From assembly GCA_002396505.1 (NCBI GenBank), contig DGYA01000008.1:1-8281 (forward strand): DNA of 8,281 nt, written 5' to 3'. Each line of letters opens with the position of its first letter. Position 1 is the first letter of the stretch. The notes under the pieces are model-generated. The model searched no databases, was not told where the DNA came from, and saw only the letters and a list, made by a program, of their open reading frames with translations. The position numbers and the translations under genes are program-made. The stretch is from Cyanobacteria bacterium UBA5018. Its GTDB lineage: Bacteria; Cyanobacteriota; Cyanobacteriia; PCC-6307; Cyanobiaceae. Positions 1-5,794 of the stretch are shown here, one piece after another.

Positions 1-1
1 C

Positions 2-1153
2 GACGCCCCTGGCGAGCGCGGTGCGGCCCAGTTGTTGGCCGGCCTGCTCACCCGCGGCTGCGCCGAGCTCGATGCCGAGGGCTTGGCCGACCTGGTGGAG
101 GGCTGCGGCGCCGCCCTGCGGGCTGAAGCCAGCGAAGACCACCTGGGGCTGAGCCTCAAGTGCGCCGCCGATGATGCAGAGATGCTGCTGCCGCTGCTGC
201 TGGCCATGGTGCGGGAGCCCCGGCTGGAGCCGGATCAAATTGAGCTGGAACGGCAGCTCAACCTGCAGAGCTTGCAGCGCCAGCGGGAGGACCCCTTCCA
301 GCTCGCCCACGACCAGCTGCGCCACCAGATGTACGGCCACGGCCCCTATGGCCATGACCCCCTGGGGGTGGAGTCTGAGTTGAAACAGCTCGACGCCGCT
401 GCTCTGGGGCGGCGCGCCGCCCAGCTGGGCCAGGGGGGGGCCGTGCTGGTGCTCTGCGGCCAGCCCAGCGACGGGCTGCTGCAGCTGCTGGAGCAGGATC
501 TGCGGCTGAAGCCCTGGTCCACCCAACTGCCTGGCAGCCAGGCTGGGCTGGGCGGCAGCGGCGGCGAACGCCTCGGCAGCATTGAACAAGACACCGAGCA
601 ACTGGTGCTGATGCTGGGGGCCGCCACCGTGCCGATCAGCCATGCCGATGCCCTGCCGCTGAGACTGCTGCAGTGCCACCTGGGGCTGGGGATGTCGAGC
701 CGGCTGTTCGTGACCATGCGGGAGGAGCGGGGCCTGGCCTACGACGTGGGCGTGCACATGCCGGCCCGCCGGGGGGCGACGCCCTTTGTTTGGCACCTCT
801 CCACCTCCGCCGATCGGGCCGGGGAGGCCACCGCTGCTTTGCTGGATGAGTGGCAGCGGCTACTGCAGCAGCCGCTCTCGGCAGCGGAACTGGCCCTGGC
901 CAAGGCCAAATTCCGCGGCCAAGACGCCATGGGGCGCCAAACCTGCGGCCAGATTGCCGATCGCATGGCCATGGTGCTAGGCCATGGCCTGGCGGAAACC
1001 CACGTGGCCGACACCCTGGCCCGGGCCGAGGAACTCTCAGCCCAAGAGCTACAACAGGCTGCCCAAAGACAACTGCAATTTCCCTACCTGAGCCTCTGTG
1101 GCCCAGGCTCTGCGTTAACCGCCGCCACGGCGGCTTGGCAGCAGCGGCATTAA
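2..1153 (+). CDS. M16B peptidase-like protein, non-catalytic subunit type (5' end missing)
   Basis: The frame is open at the left edge, so this is the last 383 codons of a gene; by family length I infer about 45-60 N-terminal residues are missing. M16 (pitrilysin/insulinase, processing-peptidase) proteins carry an HxxEH zinc motif early in the first domain. At that place, just after the DAPGERG turn, this protein reads Q-L-L-A-G (bases 29-43), so both histidines and the glutamate are lost. The second-domain signature is intact: SRLFVTMREERGLAYDVG (about 698-751) contains the Arg and Tyr of the R/Y motif, which helps bind substrate in M16B heterodimers. In that arrangement one subunit has HxxEH and the partner has R/Y. 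I infer this is the inactive partner and that the catalytic subunit is encoded upstream, outside the window. No signal peptide can be judged. A likely terminator follows at 1341-1373. Confidence 0.85.
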   Translation, partial: DAPGERGAAQLLAGLLTRGCAELDAEGLADLVEGCGAALRAEASEDHLGLSLKCAADDAEMLLPLLLAMVREPRLEPDQIELERQLNLQSLQRQREDPFQLAHDQLRHQMYGHGPYGHDPLGVESELKQLDAAALGRRAAQLGQGGAVLVLCGQPSDGLLQLLEQDLRLKPWSTQLPGSQAGLGGSGGERLGSIEQDTEQLVLMLGAATVPISHADALPLRLLQCHLGLGMSSRLFVTMREERGLAYDVGVHMPARRGATPFVWHLSTSADRAGEATAALLDEWQRLLQQPLSAAELALAKAKFRGQDAMGRQTCGQIADRMAMVLGHGLAETHVADTLARAEELSAQELQQAAQRQLQFPYLSLCGPGSALTAATAAWQQRH

Positions 1154-1157
1154 TCGC

Positions 1158-1271
<114 letters not shown>

Positions 1272-1340
1272 AAGGGCGCTTCGGTAAATTGCCAACTCAG
1301 CCCCTATTAGCCAAGGCAAGGTCATTCACCGCAAAGCCTG

Positions 1341-1373
1341 CCAAATCATCAAACCGGAGGATTTGGTTTTTTT
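1341..1373 (+). terminator. Rho-independent terminator after the M16 gene
   Basis: CCAAATC (1341-1347) pairs perfectly with GATTTGG (1360-1366), with a 12-base loop between them, and seven T follow at once (1367-1373). The stem is AT-leaning and only 7 bp, but the geometry is standard. It lies 187 bases after the M16 stop, beyond the triplet tract, and would close that transcript before the next repeat block. Confidence 0.7.
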
Positions 1374-1414
1374 AGGTGCCTGCAATAGTAGTTGCGTCAG
1401 CAATGGCGCCATTA

Positions 1415-1474
1415 CCAGCGCCAGCGCCAGCGCCAGTGCCAGTGCCAGTGCCAGTGCCAGTGCCAGTGCCAGTG
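1415..1474. repeat. Hexanucleotide tandem repeat CCAGYG x10
   Basis: Three units of CCAGCG (1415-1432) are followed by seven of CCAGTG (1433-1474), then a diverged CCGGCA. The order of variants suggests growth of a single subtype by slippage. In forward frame 1 it would read as ten Ser-Ala pairs; that frame has no credible start. Confidence 0.95.
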
Positions 1475-1518
1475 CCGGCAATGGTAGCAGTAAGCATCAA
1501 TTGCCAAAGTTGATTTTA

Positions 1519-1524
1519 TATAAC
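1519..1524 (+). promoter_or_regulatory. Possible -10 element upstream of the pfkB-type gene
   Basis: TATAAC sits in a short AT-rich patch inside an otherwise GC-rich region, between two CAATTG palindromes (1499-1504 and 1524-1529). It is the best sigma-70-type -10 match before the kinase gene. No convincing -35 is present at 16-18 bp, and the 5' leader to the kinase would be about 150 bases. Confidence 0.3.
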
Positions 1525-1555
1525 AATTGGGCATTTACGTCGATTGACTATTTCC

Positions 1556-1609
1556 TCGGTTTGGCTATTGCGCTGGCAATGGCCATTGTGCTGGCATTAG
1601 CCATTGCGC
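1556..1609. repeat. 18-bp tandem repeat x3
   Basis: Three consecutive 18-bp units are seen: TCGGTTTGGCTATTGCGC (1556-1573), TGGCAATGGCCATTGTGC (1574-1591) and TGGCATTAGCCATTGCGC (1592-1609). Unit two contains the palindrome CAATGGCCATTG. The unit is a multiple of three, and in forward frame 1 it reads as a hydrophobic hexapeptide repeat (L-A-M-A-I-V type). Part of the block is an imperfect inverted copy of sequence at 1400-1421. Confidence 0.85.
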
Positions 1610-1680
1610 CGCTCAGGTATTGGCGCTAGCTGGGAAAAGGGTGAAGGGGCAGGATTGAGGCGTCGCTCCCGGTGCATTCG

Positions 1681-2544
1681 ATGCAGTTGCATCCCCTCAG
1701 CTCCCTGCCGCCGCTGCCGCCATTGCGGCTGGCGGTGGTGGGTCACATCGAGTGGGTGAGCTTCATTGGCGTGGAGCGACTGCCGGCCGCCGGCAGCATC
1801 TCCCATGCCAACACCTTCTTGGAGGAACCGGCAGGGGGAGGCGCCGTGGTGGCGGTGCAACTGGCACGGCTCACGGGTCAGCGGGTGCGTTTTTTTACGG
1901 CCTTGGGGCGCGATGCCATCGGCCGCCAGAGCGCTGAGCGGCTCACCGCCCTGGGCTTGGATTTGCAGGTGGCCTGGCGGGATGGCCCCAGCCGCCGCGG
2001 CGTCAGTTTTGTCGATGCCAGCGGCGAGCGCACGATCACCGTGATTGGCGAACGCCTCACCCCCAGCGCCGCCGACCCTCTGGACTGGCGGCAACTGGCC
2101 GATTGCGATGGCGCCTTCATCACCGCAGCCGACGTGGCGGCCCTGGAAATCTGCCGCCAGTCCCGCTGGCTTGGGGCCACGCCCCGGGTGCGGCTAGCGG
2201 TGCTGCAGGCAGCTGGCATCGGGCTGGATGCCTTGATTGGCAGCGGCCTCGACCCGGGCGAGGCGGTGCCGGCCGGAGCCCTGGACCCCGCCCCCCTATT
2301 GCGCCTGGCCACCGAGGGAGCGCGGGGCGGTCTGGCCACGCCTGGGGGGCGATTTGCCGCCCCCGCCTTGCCCAGCCCCCTGGTGGACAGCTACGGCTGT
2401 GGAGACAGCTTTGCGGCTGGGGTAACCGCTGGCATGGCCGCAGGCTGGAGCGTGGAGGAGGCCGTCAGCTTGGGTTGTCACTGTGGTGCGGCCTGCGCTG
2501 GGGGGCTGGGCCCCTACGCCAGCCAACTGCGGTTGGCCAGCTAG
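1681..2544 (+). CDS. PfkB/ribokinase-family sugar kinase
   Basis: The product is 287 residues from the ATG at 1681, normal for PfkB carbohydrate kinases, which transfer the ATP gamma-phosphate to a sugar or nucleoside hydroxyl in the cytoplasm. The core starts near residue 16 (LRLAVVGHIEW). The Gly-rich substrate-side motif GGGAVVAVQLARL lies at residues 52-64, and the C-terminal signature VDSYGCGDSFAAG at 235-247. In the latter the family GAGD anion hole is GCGD and the catalytic base is D242 (2404-2406). An in-frame GTG at 1672 is an alternative start; neither has a well-placed Shine-Dalgarno sequence (a TGAGG ends 11 bases before the GTG). Substrate cannot be told from sequence. It stands alone between the repeat island and a convergent small gene; a 6-bp hairpin (2522-2537) lies in its last codons. 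Confidence 0.9.
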   Translation: MQLHPLSSLPPLPPLRLAVVGHIEWVSFIGVERLPAAGSISHANTFLEEPAGGGAVVAVQLARLTGQRVRFFTALGRDAIGRQSAERLTALGLDLQVAWRDGPSRRGVSFVDASGERTITVIGERLTPSAADPLDWRQLADCDGAFITAADVAALEICRQSRWLGATPRVRLAVLQAAGIGLDALIGSGLDPGEAVPAGALDPAPLLRLATEGARGGLATPGGRFAAPALPSPLVDSYGCGDSFAAGVTAGMAAGWSVEEAVSLGCHCGAACAGGLGPYASQLRLAS

Positions 2545-2557
2545 GGGGCAGGGCCGA

Positions 2558-2599
2558 GCAGTGGCGGCCGGGCAGTGGCGACTGGGCAGTGGCGGCCTA
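2558..2599. repeat. 14-bp tandem repeat x3 between convergent genes
   Basis: Units GCAGTGGCGGCCGG (2558-2571), GCAGTGGCGACTGG (2572-2585) and GCAGTGGCGGCCTA (2586-2599) lie end to end. The last unit includes the stop codon of the minus-strand small reading frame. The array fills nearly all of the space after the kinase stop codon. Confidence 0.85.
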
Positions 2600-2749
2600 G
2601 GGCTGGGGCGCCGTGAGCCACAGGGCCCGGCGCTGCTCCAGTTGCACCAGCCGGTAGCGATTGAATTCGGTGGGCTCCAGGCGATACACCCGCTCCAAAT
2701 CGAGCAGCTGGCGAGCCATGGCCACCATCACAGGGTGATCTTCGTACAA
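2597..2749 (-). CDS. Small unrecognised protein (about 50 residues)
   Basis: This frame is open on the minus strand from a TAA at 2783-2781 to a TAG at 2599-2597. It reads LYEDHPVMVAMARQLLDLER followed by VYRLEPTEFNRYRLVQLEQR and a short RALWLTAPQP tail. Third codon positions are almost all G or C, the composition is rich in Leu, Arg and Glu with heptad-like spacing suggesting one or two amphipathic helices, and the other two frames look random. No signal peptide or membrane segment is present. The start is uncertain: TTG at 2749 (50 residues), GTG at 2731 or ATG at 2728. A TAATAT -10-like box at 2782-2777 would give a leader of about 20 bases to the TTG. I do not recognise the family. It could also be the remnant of a larger gene, since its 3' end lies in a tandem repeat. 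Confidence 0.5.
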   Translation of the reverse strand: MYEDHPVMVAMARQLLDLERVYRLEPTEFNRYRLVQLEQRRALWLTAPQP

Positions 2750-2776
2750 AGTGGGGAAATCCCAAATATCAAGAAA

Positions 2777-2782
2777 ATATTA
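2777..2782 (-). promoter_or_regulatory. Candidate -10 element for the small minus-strand gene
   Basis: On the minus strand TAATAT lies in the only AT-rich patch between hisD and the small gene, about 28 bases upstream of the TTG start. No clear -35 is seen. Confidence 0.35.
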
Positions 2783-2821
2783 AGCCCATCTCCGGGGTCT
2801 GCTCGCCTCGGCAGCTCCCTG

Positions 2822-2853
2822 CTTGGTAACCAAGACCAAACCGGTTCACCAAG
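2822..2853. promoter_or_regulatory. Palindrome cluster downstream of hisD
   Basis: Within 32 bases are CTTGGTAACCAAG (2822-2834; 5-bp arms around TAA), the perfect palindrome AACCGGTT (2839-2846), and a second ACCAAG (2848-2853) that could also pair with CTTGGT at 2822-2827. The cluster lies 30-60 bases past the hisD stop. It has no T run on the minus strand, so it is not a classical terminator; an RNA hairpin or an operator for the small gene are both possible. Confidence 0.35.
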
Positions 2854-2882
2854 CCCAAGCCGGGGCACCCATGGGGGGCAAG

Positions 2883-4220
2883 TCAGTCGCCGCTGGCTGC
2901 CGCAGCGTCTGGGGCCAGGCGTCTGCGCACCGATTCGGCATGGCTGTGCAGCCCTTCGCTCTCGGCCAGGGTGACCACCGCCGGGCCGGTGGCGGCCAGG
3001 GCCGCCGGGTTGAAGCGGATTAAAGAGGTGTGGCGCAGGAAGGTTTCCACGCTCAGGGCACCGGCAAAGCGGGCCGTGCCGGAGGTGGGCAGGGTGTGAT
3101 TCGGACCGGCCAGGTAGTCGCCCACGGCCTCGGGGCTGTCGGGCCCCAGGAAGATGGCGCCGGCATGGCGAATCCGCTCGGCCAGGGGTTCGGGATCCTC
3201 CACCAGCAGCTCCAGATGTTCCGGGGCGAAGCGATCGCTCAGCTCGGCGGCCGTGACCAGGCTGTCGCAGACCACCACCAGGCCCCAATCGTGAATCGCC
3301 TGGCGGGTGATCTCGGCCCGGGGGTGATTCGCCAGCTGGGCCTCCAGGGCGGCGGGCAGGGCCGCCGCCAACTCCTCGCTGGTGGTGAGCAGAATCGCCG
3401 CCGCCAGGGGGTCGTGTTCGGCTTGGGCCAGCAGGTCGGCGGCCACCAGCTCCGCCGGGGCCGTGTGATCGGCGATCACCAGCACTTCGCTGGGGCCAGC
3501 CAGCGAATCGATCGCCACGCGCCCATAGACGGCCTTCTTGGCCAAGGTGACGTAGAGGTTGCCGGGGCCGGTGATCACATCCACCCGCGGGATGGTCTCG
3601 GTGCCGTAGGCCAGGGCTGCGATCGCCTGGGCGCCCCCCACTCGGTACAGCTCGCGCACCCCGGCCAGGTGGGCGGCGGCCAGCACGGTGGGGTTGGGAT
3701 CGCCGCCCGGCCCCGGCGGCGTCACCATCACCAGCCGCTCCACGCCGGCAACGATCGCCGGCACGGCATTCATCAGCACGGTGCTGGGGTAGGAGGCCCG
3801 CCCACCGGGCACGTAGATGCCGGCGCGATCCACGGGCCGCCAGCGGCGACCCAGCTGTTCGCCGTAGGGACCCACCACTTTCAGATCGGTGGGCAGCTGC
3901 CGCTGGTGAAAGCTCAATATGCGCTGGTGGGCCAGCTCCAGGGCGCTGCGCAGCCGCGGCTCGCATTGCTGCCAGGCCTCCGCCAGCCTTTGCTCGGGAA
4001 TGCGCAACGGTTCTGGTCTGATGCCGTCGAAGCGCTCGCTGAACTCCAGCAGGGCGCTGTCGCCGCGATCGCGCACCTGGGCCAAAATTGAATCCACCTT
4101 GGCCGCTTCCGCCGCCAGGCGACCGCCGCCGGTGCGATTGGCGATCTCCTCCAGCCGCACCGCCGCCGCCCGCAGGTCTCTGAGGCAGGCAATGGTGGAG
4201 GCGGCGGCAGGGGCGACCAC
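2883..4220 (-). CDS. hisD: Histidinol dehydrogenase
   Basis: HisD (EC 1.1.1.23) oxidises L-histidinol to L-histidine in two NAD-dependent steps, the last reactions of histidine synthesis, as a cytosolic zinc homodimer. The 445 residues match the usual 430-440 plus a short N-terminal extension. The family signature starts at ITGPGNLYVTLAKKAVYG (226-243) and continues through SLAGPSEVLVIAD (249-261). The catalytic Glu-His pair is E334-H335 in FAPEHLEL. Predicted zinc ligands by alignment with the E. coli enzyme are Q266, H269, D368 and H427, all present. AGPNHTLPTSGTARF (371-385) is also typical. The start is a GTG at 4220 without a Shine-Dalgarno sequence; no better upstream start is in frame. 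It is divergent from rpsT with 102 bases between, and no other his gene is adjacent. Three HIP1 octamers lie inside it. Confidence 0.98.
   Translation of the reverse strand: MVAPAAASTIACLRDLRAAAVRLEEIANRTGGGRLAAEAAKVDSILAQVRDRGDSALLEFSERFDGIRPEPLRIPEQRLAEAWQQCEPRLRSALELAHQRILSFHQRQLPTDLKVVGPYGEQLGRRWRPVDRAGIYVPGGRASYPSTVLMNAVPAIVAGVERLVMVTPPGPGGDPNPTVLAAAHLAGVRELYRVGGAQAIAALAYGTETIPRVDVITGPGNLYVTLAKKAVYGRVAIDSLAGPSEVLVIADHTAPAELVAADLLAQAEHDPLAAAILLTTSEELAAALPAALEAQLANHPRAEITRQAIHDWGLVVVCDSLVTAAELSDRFAPEHLELLVEDPEPLAERIRHAGAIFLGPDSPEAVGDYLAGPNHTLPTSGTARFAGALSVETFLRHTSLIRFNPAALAATGPAVVTLAESEGLHSHAESVRRRLAPDAAAASGD
3231..3238. repeat. HIP1 octamer GCGATCGC
   Basis: Perfect copy of the cyanobacterial highly iterated palindrome, within hisD. 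Confidence 0.85.
3619..3626. repeat. HIP1 octamer GCGATCGC
   Basis: Second perfect HIP1 copy within hisD. Confidence 0.85.
4065..4072. repeat. HIP1 octamer GCGATCGC
   Basis: Third perfect HIP1 copy within hisD; I see none in the other genes of the window. Confidence 0.85.
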
Positions 4221-4284
4221 GGGGTCAGGGCGCGGGAAAACTGAAACTACGTCCAGGCTGGCGAGGTGTAGGAGAGCAGACAGG

Positions 4285-4290
4285 TAGGAT
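4285..4290 (+). promoter_or_regulatory. Candidate -10 element of rpsT
   Basis: TAGGAT fits the cyanobacterial TAnnnT pattern and lies 32 bases before the rpsT GTG, giving a leader of about 26 bases. A clear -35 is absent. The upstream GACA and the GTAGGAT around it recur at the tatD stop ahead of rpoB. Confidence 0.4.
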
Positions 4291-4322
4291 TGTCGTTTGC
4301 CGATCCAGCGTCAGAACCGCCT

Positions 4323-4628
4323 GTGGCCAATAACAAGTCTTCGATCAAGCGCATTGAAATCGCCGAGCGCAATCGCCTGCGCAACCGCAGCTATAAGTCG
4401 GCCGTGCGCACGCTGATGAAGCGCTGCTTCACCGCCTGCTTGGCCTACAGCCAGAAGCCTGGCGATGAGGCCAAAAGCGCTGTGCAGCTGTCCATGAACG
4501 CCGCCTTCAGCAAGATTGACAAGGCTGTGAAGGTAGGGGTGATGCACAGCAACACCGGTGCCCACCAAAAGGCCCGTCTGAGCGTGGCCGTCAAGCAGGC
4601 GATCGAGCCCGCCCCCACCGCCGCCTGA
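4323..4628 (+). CDS. rpsT: 30S ribosomal protein S20
   Basis: S20 is a primary 16S rRNA-binding protein of the small subunit. From the GTG at 4323 the product is 101 residues and begins MANNKSSIKRIEIAERNRLR, the normal cyanobacterial S20 N-terminus, followed by RSYKSAVRTLMKRC. It is strongly basic and helical, as the family requires, with a C-terminal KQAIEPAPTAA tail. An in-frame TTG at 4290 would add 11 residues that are not S20-like, so the GTG is preferred. It is read away from hisD and is followed after 14 bases by tatD, so the two are probably co-transcribed. Confidence 0.97.
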   Translation: MANNKSSIKRIEIAERNRLRNRSYKSAVRTLMKRCFTACLAYSQKPGDEAKSAVQLSMNAAFSKIDKAVKVGVMHSNTGAHQKARLSVAVKQAIEPAPTAA

Positions 4629-4642
4629 TCCCTGTTGCCACC

Positions 4643-5596
4643 ATGGCGGCCTCCAGAGCGCCGGAATCCGCCATGGCCAACCCCTGCAGCGAGCCCTCAG
4701 CCAGCGAGCCCCCAACCCAGGGCGGGCGAGCAGATTCACTCGGGCCTGGGCGAGCCAGTCCAGACCAGAGGGGCCAGGCCGGTTCAGCTACGGCTGATGG
4801 GCTGCCAACCCTGGTGGACAGCCACTGCCACATCGTTTTTCGCAACTTCGACGAGGATCTTGATGAGGTGGCCCAGCGCTGGCGGGATGCCGGCGTCAAG
4901 GCTTTGGTGCACGCCTGCGTGGAACCCGCCGAGATCCCGGCGATCCGCGCCCTAGCCGATCGCTTCGCGGAACTGCGCTACTCGGTGGGGGTGCATCCGC
5001 TCGATACTCAGCATTGGCGCCACGACACCCAGCAGCTGCTTAGGCAGGCGGCCAGCGGCGATGAAAGGGTGGTGGCCATCGGCGAGCTGGGGCTGGATCT
5101 ATTCCGCGACACCAACTTGGAGGAGCAGCTGGCGATGCTGGGGCCCCAGCTCGACCTAGCCGTGGAGCTGGATCTGCCGGTGATCATCCATTGCCGCGAT
5201 GCCGCCGAGCCGATGCTGGCGGAGCTGCGCCGCCGCGCCGATGCCGGCCGTTGCCCGCGCGGGGTGATGCACTGCTGGGGCGGCACGCCGGCGGAAATGG
5301 CCGCTTTTCTGGAACTGGGAATGATGATTAGTTTCAGCGGCGTGGTCACCTTTGCCAAGGCCGAGGCCACCCATGAATGCGCCAGATCGGTGCCGGCAGA
5401 CCGCTATCTAGTCGAAACCGATTGCCCGTTTCTGGCCCCAGTACCCAGGCGTGGCAAGCGCAACGAGCCGGCCTACGTGGCCGCCGTGGCCGCCAAAGTG
5501 GCAGAACTGCGGGGCGAAAGCCTCGAACAGGTGGCGAAATGCAGCACCGCCAGCGCCAGCAGGCTGTTCAATCTGCCCATTGACACTGTAGGATAA
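4643..5596 (+). CDS. tatD: TatD-family metal-dependent hydrolase (DNase)
   Basis: TatD proteins are two-metal TIM-barrel hydrolases, several of which act as 3'-5' DNases; the exact role in cyanobacteria is unsettled. Numbered from the ATG at 4643 (317 residues), all expected metal ligands are present: H61 and H63 in VDSHCHIVF, E148 in AIGELGLD, H183 in IIHCRDA, H210 in VMHCWGG and D260 in ETDCPFLAPVPRRGKRNEPAY. The catalytic core starts only near residue 56 and has the normal length of about 260. Residues 1-55 are an unusual Pro/Ser/Gly/Ala-rich extension that looks disordered. ATG at 4673 is an alternative start, but it still leaves about 45 extra residues. No Shine-Dalgarno sequence is visible. 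The gene sits between rpsT and rpoB in the same direction; its stop overlaps a candidate promoter for rpoB. Confidence 0.93.
   Translation: MAASRAPESAMANPCSEPSASEPPTQGGRADSLGPGRASPDQRGQAGSATADGLPTLVDSHCHIVFRNFDEDLDEVAQRWRDAGVKALVHACVEPAEIPAIRALADRFAELRYSVGVHPLDTQHWRHDTQQLLRQAASGDERVVAIGELGLDLFRDTNLEEQLAMLGPQLDLAVELDLPVIIHCRDAAEPMLAELRRRADAGRCPRGVMHCWGGTPAEMAAFLELGMMISFSGVVTFAKAEATHECARSVPADRYLVETDCPFLAPVPRRGKRNEPAYVAAVAAKVAELRGESLEQVAKCSTASASRLFNLPIDTVG
5589..5594 (+). promoter_or_regulatory. Candidate -10 element for the rpoB transcript at the tatD stop
   Basis: TAGGAT overlaps the tatD stop codon; the overlapping GATAAT (5592-5597) matches the -10 consensus at five of six positions. The context GACACTGTAGGAT resembles the rpsT element GACAGGTAGGAT. 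A TTGACA at 5580-5585 is too close to act as its -35. If used, the rpoB leader would be about 190 bases. Confidence 0.35.
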
Positions 5597-5631
5597 TTCA
5601 TTGGCCTGGAAGCTGTACCGCTCCCCCTGTT

Positions 5632-5752
5632 GTCTAAGCCTGAAGCCTTGAAGCGAGTCCGTTGAGGCGCGCCACCCGGCAGCCGCTCCCCCAGGGGGCG
5701 GCTGTTCGTGTCGGCAGGTGCCAATTACTTGGACCCGGCTTCAGGTTTAGAC
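5632..5752 (+). promoter_or_regulatory. Structured rpoB leader: 16-bp long-range stem enclosing a GC hairpin
   Basis: GTCTAAGCCTGAAGCC (5632-5647) can pair with GGCTTCAGGTTTAGAC (5737-5752): 15 Watson-Crick pairs and one G-U, with no bulge. The 89 enclosed bases contain a second hairpin, CAGCCGC (5680-5686) with GCGGCTG (5698-5704), which can extend inward through C and G runs past one bulged T. There is no T run after either stem, so it is not a standard terminator. It ends 42 bases before the rpoB ATG. An attenuator, an RNase processing site or a ligand- or protein-binding leader are possible; I do not recognise a known RNA family. Confidence 0.55.
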
Positions 5753-5794
5753 CGGCCTTATCCCCTCTCTCCCCCGTTCCTGCAGGTTCACCGC

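Noticed and set aside
1415..1609. Possible CRISPR array
   Set aside because: The repeats are directly tandem units of 6 and 18 bp with no unique spacers and no cas genes.
1363..1629. 88-codon forward frame with ten Ser-Ala pairs and a hydrophobic C-terminus
   Set aside because: Its only start is a TTG lying inside the 3' arm of the terminator hairpin, the ribosome-site-like GGAGG is only two bases before it, and most of its sequence is translated tandem repeat.
2522..2537. GCCAAC-TGCG-GTTGGC hairpin at the end of the kinase gene as a terminator
   Set aside because: The stem is perfect (6 bp), but it lies within the last codons and is followed by G-rich sequence rather than a T run.
2541..2765. 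74-codon minus-strand frame overlapping the small gene
   Set aside because: The sequence is Pro/Gly/Ala/His-rich with no codon-position bias; the neighbouring frame ending at 2597 is far more protein-like.
3030..4091. 353-codon forward frame opposite hisD
   Set aside because: It is an antisense shadow caused by high GC; the hisD frame carries all family motifs.
4290..4322. Upstream TTG start for rpsT
   Set aside because: The added residues are not S20-like, and the candidate -10 box overlaps the TTG; the GTG at 4323 gives the standard MANNKSS start.
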